6,884 nucleotides of DNA, taken from positions 1 to 6,884 of the forward strand of contig PWFZ01000470.1 in assembly GCA_003555185.1 (NCBI GenBank), written 5' to 3'. This DNA is from Balneolaceae bacterium (GTDB lineage: Bacteria; Bacteroidota; Rhodothermia; Balneolales; Balneolaceae). Made by a program: the position numbers and the translations under genes. Of the stretch, positions 5,930 to 6,884 are shown piece by piece. The notes beneath the pieces are model-generated. The model was not told the origin of the DNA. It was given only the letters and a program-made list of their open reading frames with translations, and searched no databases. Every line of letters begins with the position of its first letter. The first letter of the stretch is position 1.

Positions 5930-6884
5930 AAGTGTTAATTTCGATCCTGTTTCTTACTCTCTTATATATTCCGGATGCGGCTATATCGCAAGTTATAACG
6001 GATAATGATTCTGATACAAATTACTCAATTGTTCCCCTGGCAGGTTATACAACTGACTCCGGTTTTGTAGGAGGGATTTTGATTCAAAGAATAGAATATC
6101 GAAATAATTCGGGGCCGTTTTATTCGAACACCACCCTGGACGTGAATGGATCAACCCGCGGAAAGTGGCAGGCATCACTCGATCACGAACGTCTCAGTTT
6201 ATTTGATGCAGAGATCAGAAATCACTCCATTTTAGATTTTGAGCTTGACCCCAGAAGTACTTTTTATGGAGTGGGAAATGAATCCGCTTACTCAAGTGAG
6301 GAGTTTGAGGAAGGAATTTATTTTTTGAAGAGAAATTTTGGACTTTTGTCTTTTAGTGCACGTAAAAGCCTGTTTGAAATCGTAGAAAACGGCAACCTTG
6401 ATGGACTTGTTCGGCTTAGCGGTTCATACAATTCTATCTCAGACAGAGGGAGGGATACTCAATTTGTAGATGAACAGCCCACAGGGTTTGATGGAGGTTG
6501 GGTTAATAAAGTTGGGGTTGGCTTATTGGCAGACAGCAGGGATAGTGAATTTGCCCCAACCAATGGCGGACGCTTTGAAATTGGAGTAAACACTTCAGGA
6601 AATTTAACAGGAAGTAACTATTCATTTTCAGACTATTTTTTAGACTTTCGTACTTATACAACGACATTTTGGGATGTTGTAATTGCCCAGCGGCTTCAGC
6701 TACAGCATAGTGTAGGTGATGTGCCATTTTGGGAGCTCGCAATCATCGGTAACCAAAAAGGGTTACGCGGATATGCATTAGATCGATTCAGAGGTGATAG
6801 TTCGGTGCTGTATATGCTGGAAGCAAGAAGTTGGTTATTTTCATATTTCGAAGATGAGATAAAAATTGGCGGTCATATTTTTAC
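5926..6884 (+). CDS. Omp85-superfamily (BamA/TamA-like) outer-membrane barrel protein without POTRA domains, C-terminus cut by window edge
   Basis: The reading frame is open from ATG 5926 to the end of the window (319 codons), with no stop. It starts with a signal peptide (MKVLISILFLTLLYIPDAA, cleavage likely around residue 21-22). Barrel-type sequence follows almost at once (PLAGYTTDSGFVGGILIQRI, 37-56), leaving no room for POTRA domains. Two hallmarks place it in the Omp85/surface-antigen superfamily: GVGLLADSRDSEFAPTNGGRF (197-217, split by strand ends), which matches the usual D(S/T)RD...PTxG pattern, and GLRGYALDRFRG (279-290), which carries the conserved L6-loop RGY and a following RFRG. 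Short POTRA-less members exist in many Gram-negative bacteria, and their function is largely unsettled. From the usual 16-strand barrel size I infer about 40-70 residues are missing to the right. The start overlaps the stop of the AhpD-like gene by ATGA, suggesting one operon. Confidence 0.85.
   Translation, partial: MKVLISILFLTLLYIPDAAISQVITDNDSDTNYSIVPLAGYTTDSGFVGGILIQRIEYRNNSGPFYSNTTLDVNGSTRGKWQASLDHERLSLFDAEIRNHSILDFELDPRSTFYGVGNESAYSSEEFEEGIYFLKRNFGLLSFSARKSLFEIVENGNLDGLVRLSGSYNSISDRGRDTQFVDEQPTGFDGGWVNKVGVGLLADSRDSEFAPTNGGRFEIGVNTSGNLTGSNYSFSDYFLDFRTYTTTFWDVVIAQRLQLQHSVGDVPFWELAIIGNQKGLRGYALDRFRGDSSVLYMLEARSWLFSYFEDEIKIGGHIF

Noticed and set aside
5993..6742. Two minus-strand open frames (5993-6178 and 6503-6742) opposite the Omp85 gene
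   Set aside because: The plus strand is continuously open and carries the signal peptide, SRD...PTNGG and RGY hallmarks. The minus frames have no motif.
1..6884. Mobile element, CRISPR, tRNA, toxin-antitoxin or defence system
   Set aside because: No direct repeats with spacers, terminal inverted repeats, transposase or nuclease motifs, or cloverleaf-like sequence were seen. The genes are ordinary metabolic and envelope types with similar base composition.

Overview
The window looks like chromosomal DNA from a Gram-negative bacterium of the Bacteroidota/Balneolota/Rhodothermota kind. The evidence is two outer-membrane beta-barrel proteins with signal peptides, an oxygen-dependent HemY-type protoporphyrinogen oxidase, AT-rich DNA (about 40% GC by eye), start codons without convincing Shine-Dalgarno sequences, and one promoter fitting the Bacteroidota pattern (TTG, about 20 bases, TAnnTTTG). 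The exact lineage is inference. The window is densely coding. The longest stretches without a gene are about 139 and 136 bases, and I see no tRNA, rRNA, CRISPR array, insertion sequence or phage gene.

Left part (1-2647): the 5' end of a YeeZ-like Rossmann-fold protein runs off the left edge on the minus strand. Next, also on the minus strand, is a complete FecA-type TonB-dependent receptor of 746 residues, followed by a hairpin terminator. The receptor is transcribed divergently from hemY. The 136-base gap between them holds the most informative signal in the window: two copies of a palindrome, TTAGA-NCAAN-TCTAA. One overlaps the predicted receptor promoter, and the other lies between that promoter and hemY. 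The simplest reading is a shared, metal- or haem-responsive (Fur-family-like) switch linking outer-membrane iron uptake to a late step of haem synthesis.

Middle part (2648-5496): hemY (448 residues, plus strand) meets a 501-residue SGNH/GDSL-type hydrolase of unknown role (minus strand) tail to tail. The two genes share a CTAG that supplies both TAG stop codons, so there is no intergenic terminator.

Right part (5497-6884): divergent from the hydrolase is a plus-strand pair. A small CxxCxxxH carboxymuconolactone decarboxylase/AhpD-like protein overlaps by ATGA the start of an Omp85-superfamily barrel protein that appears to lack POTRA domains. The barrel gene runs off the right edge. The window shows no dramatic new system. 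Its candidates for follow-up are the divergent operator pair, the unassigned SGNH family, and the translational coupling of an AhpD-like protein to an outer-membrane barrel.
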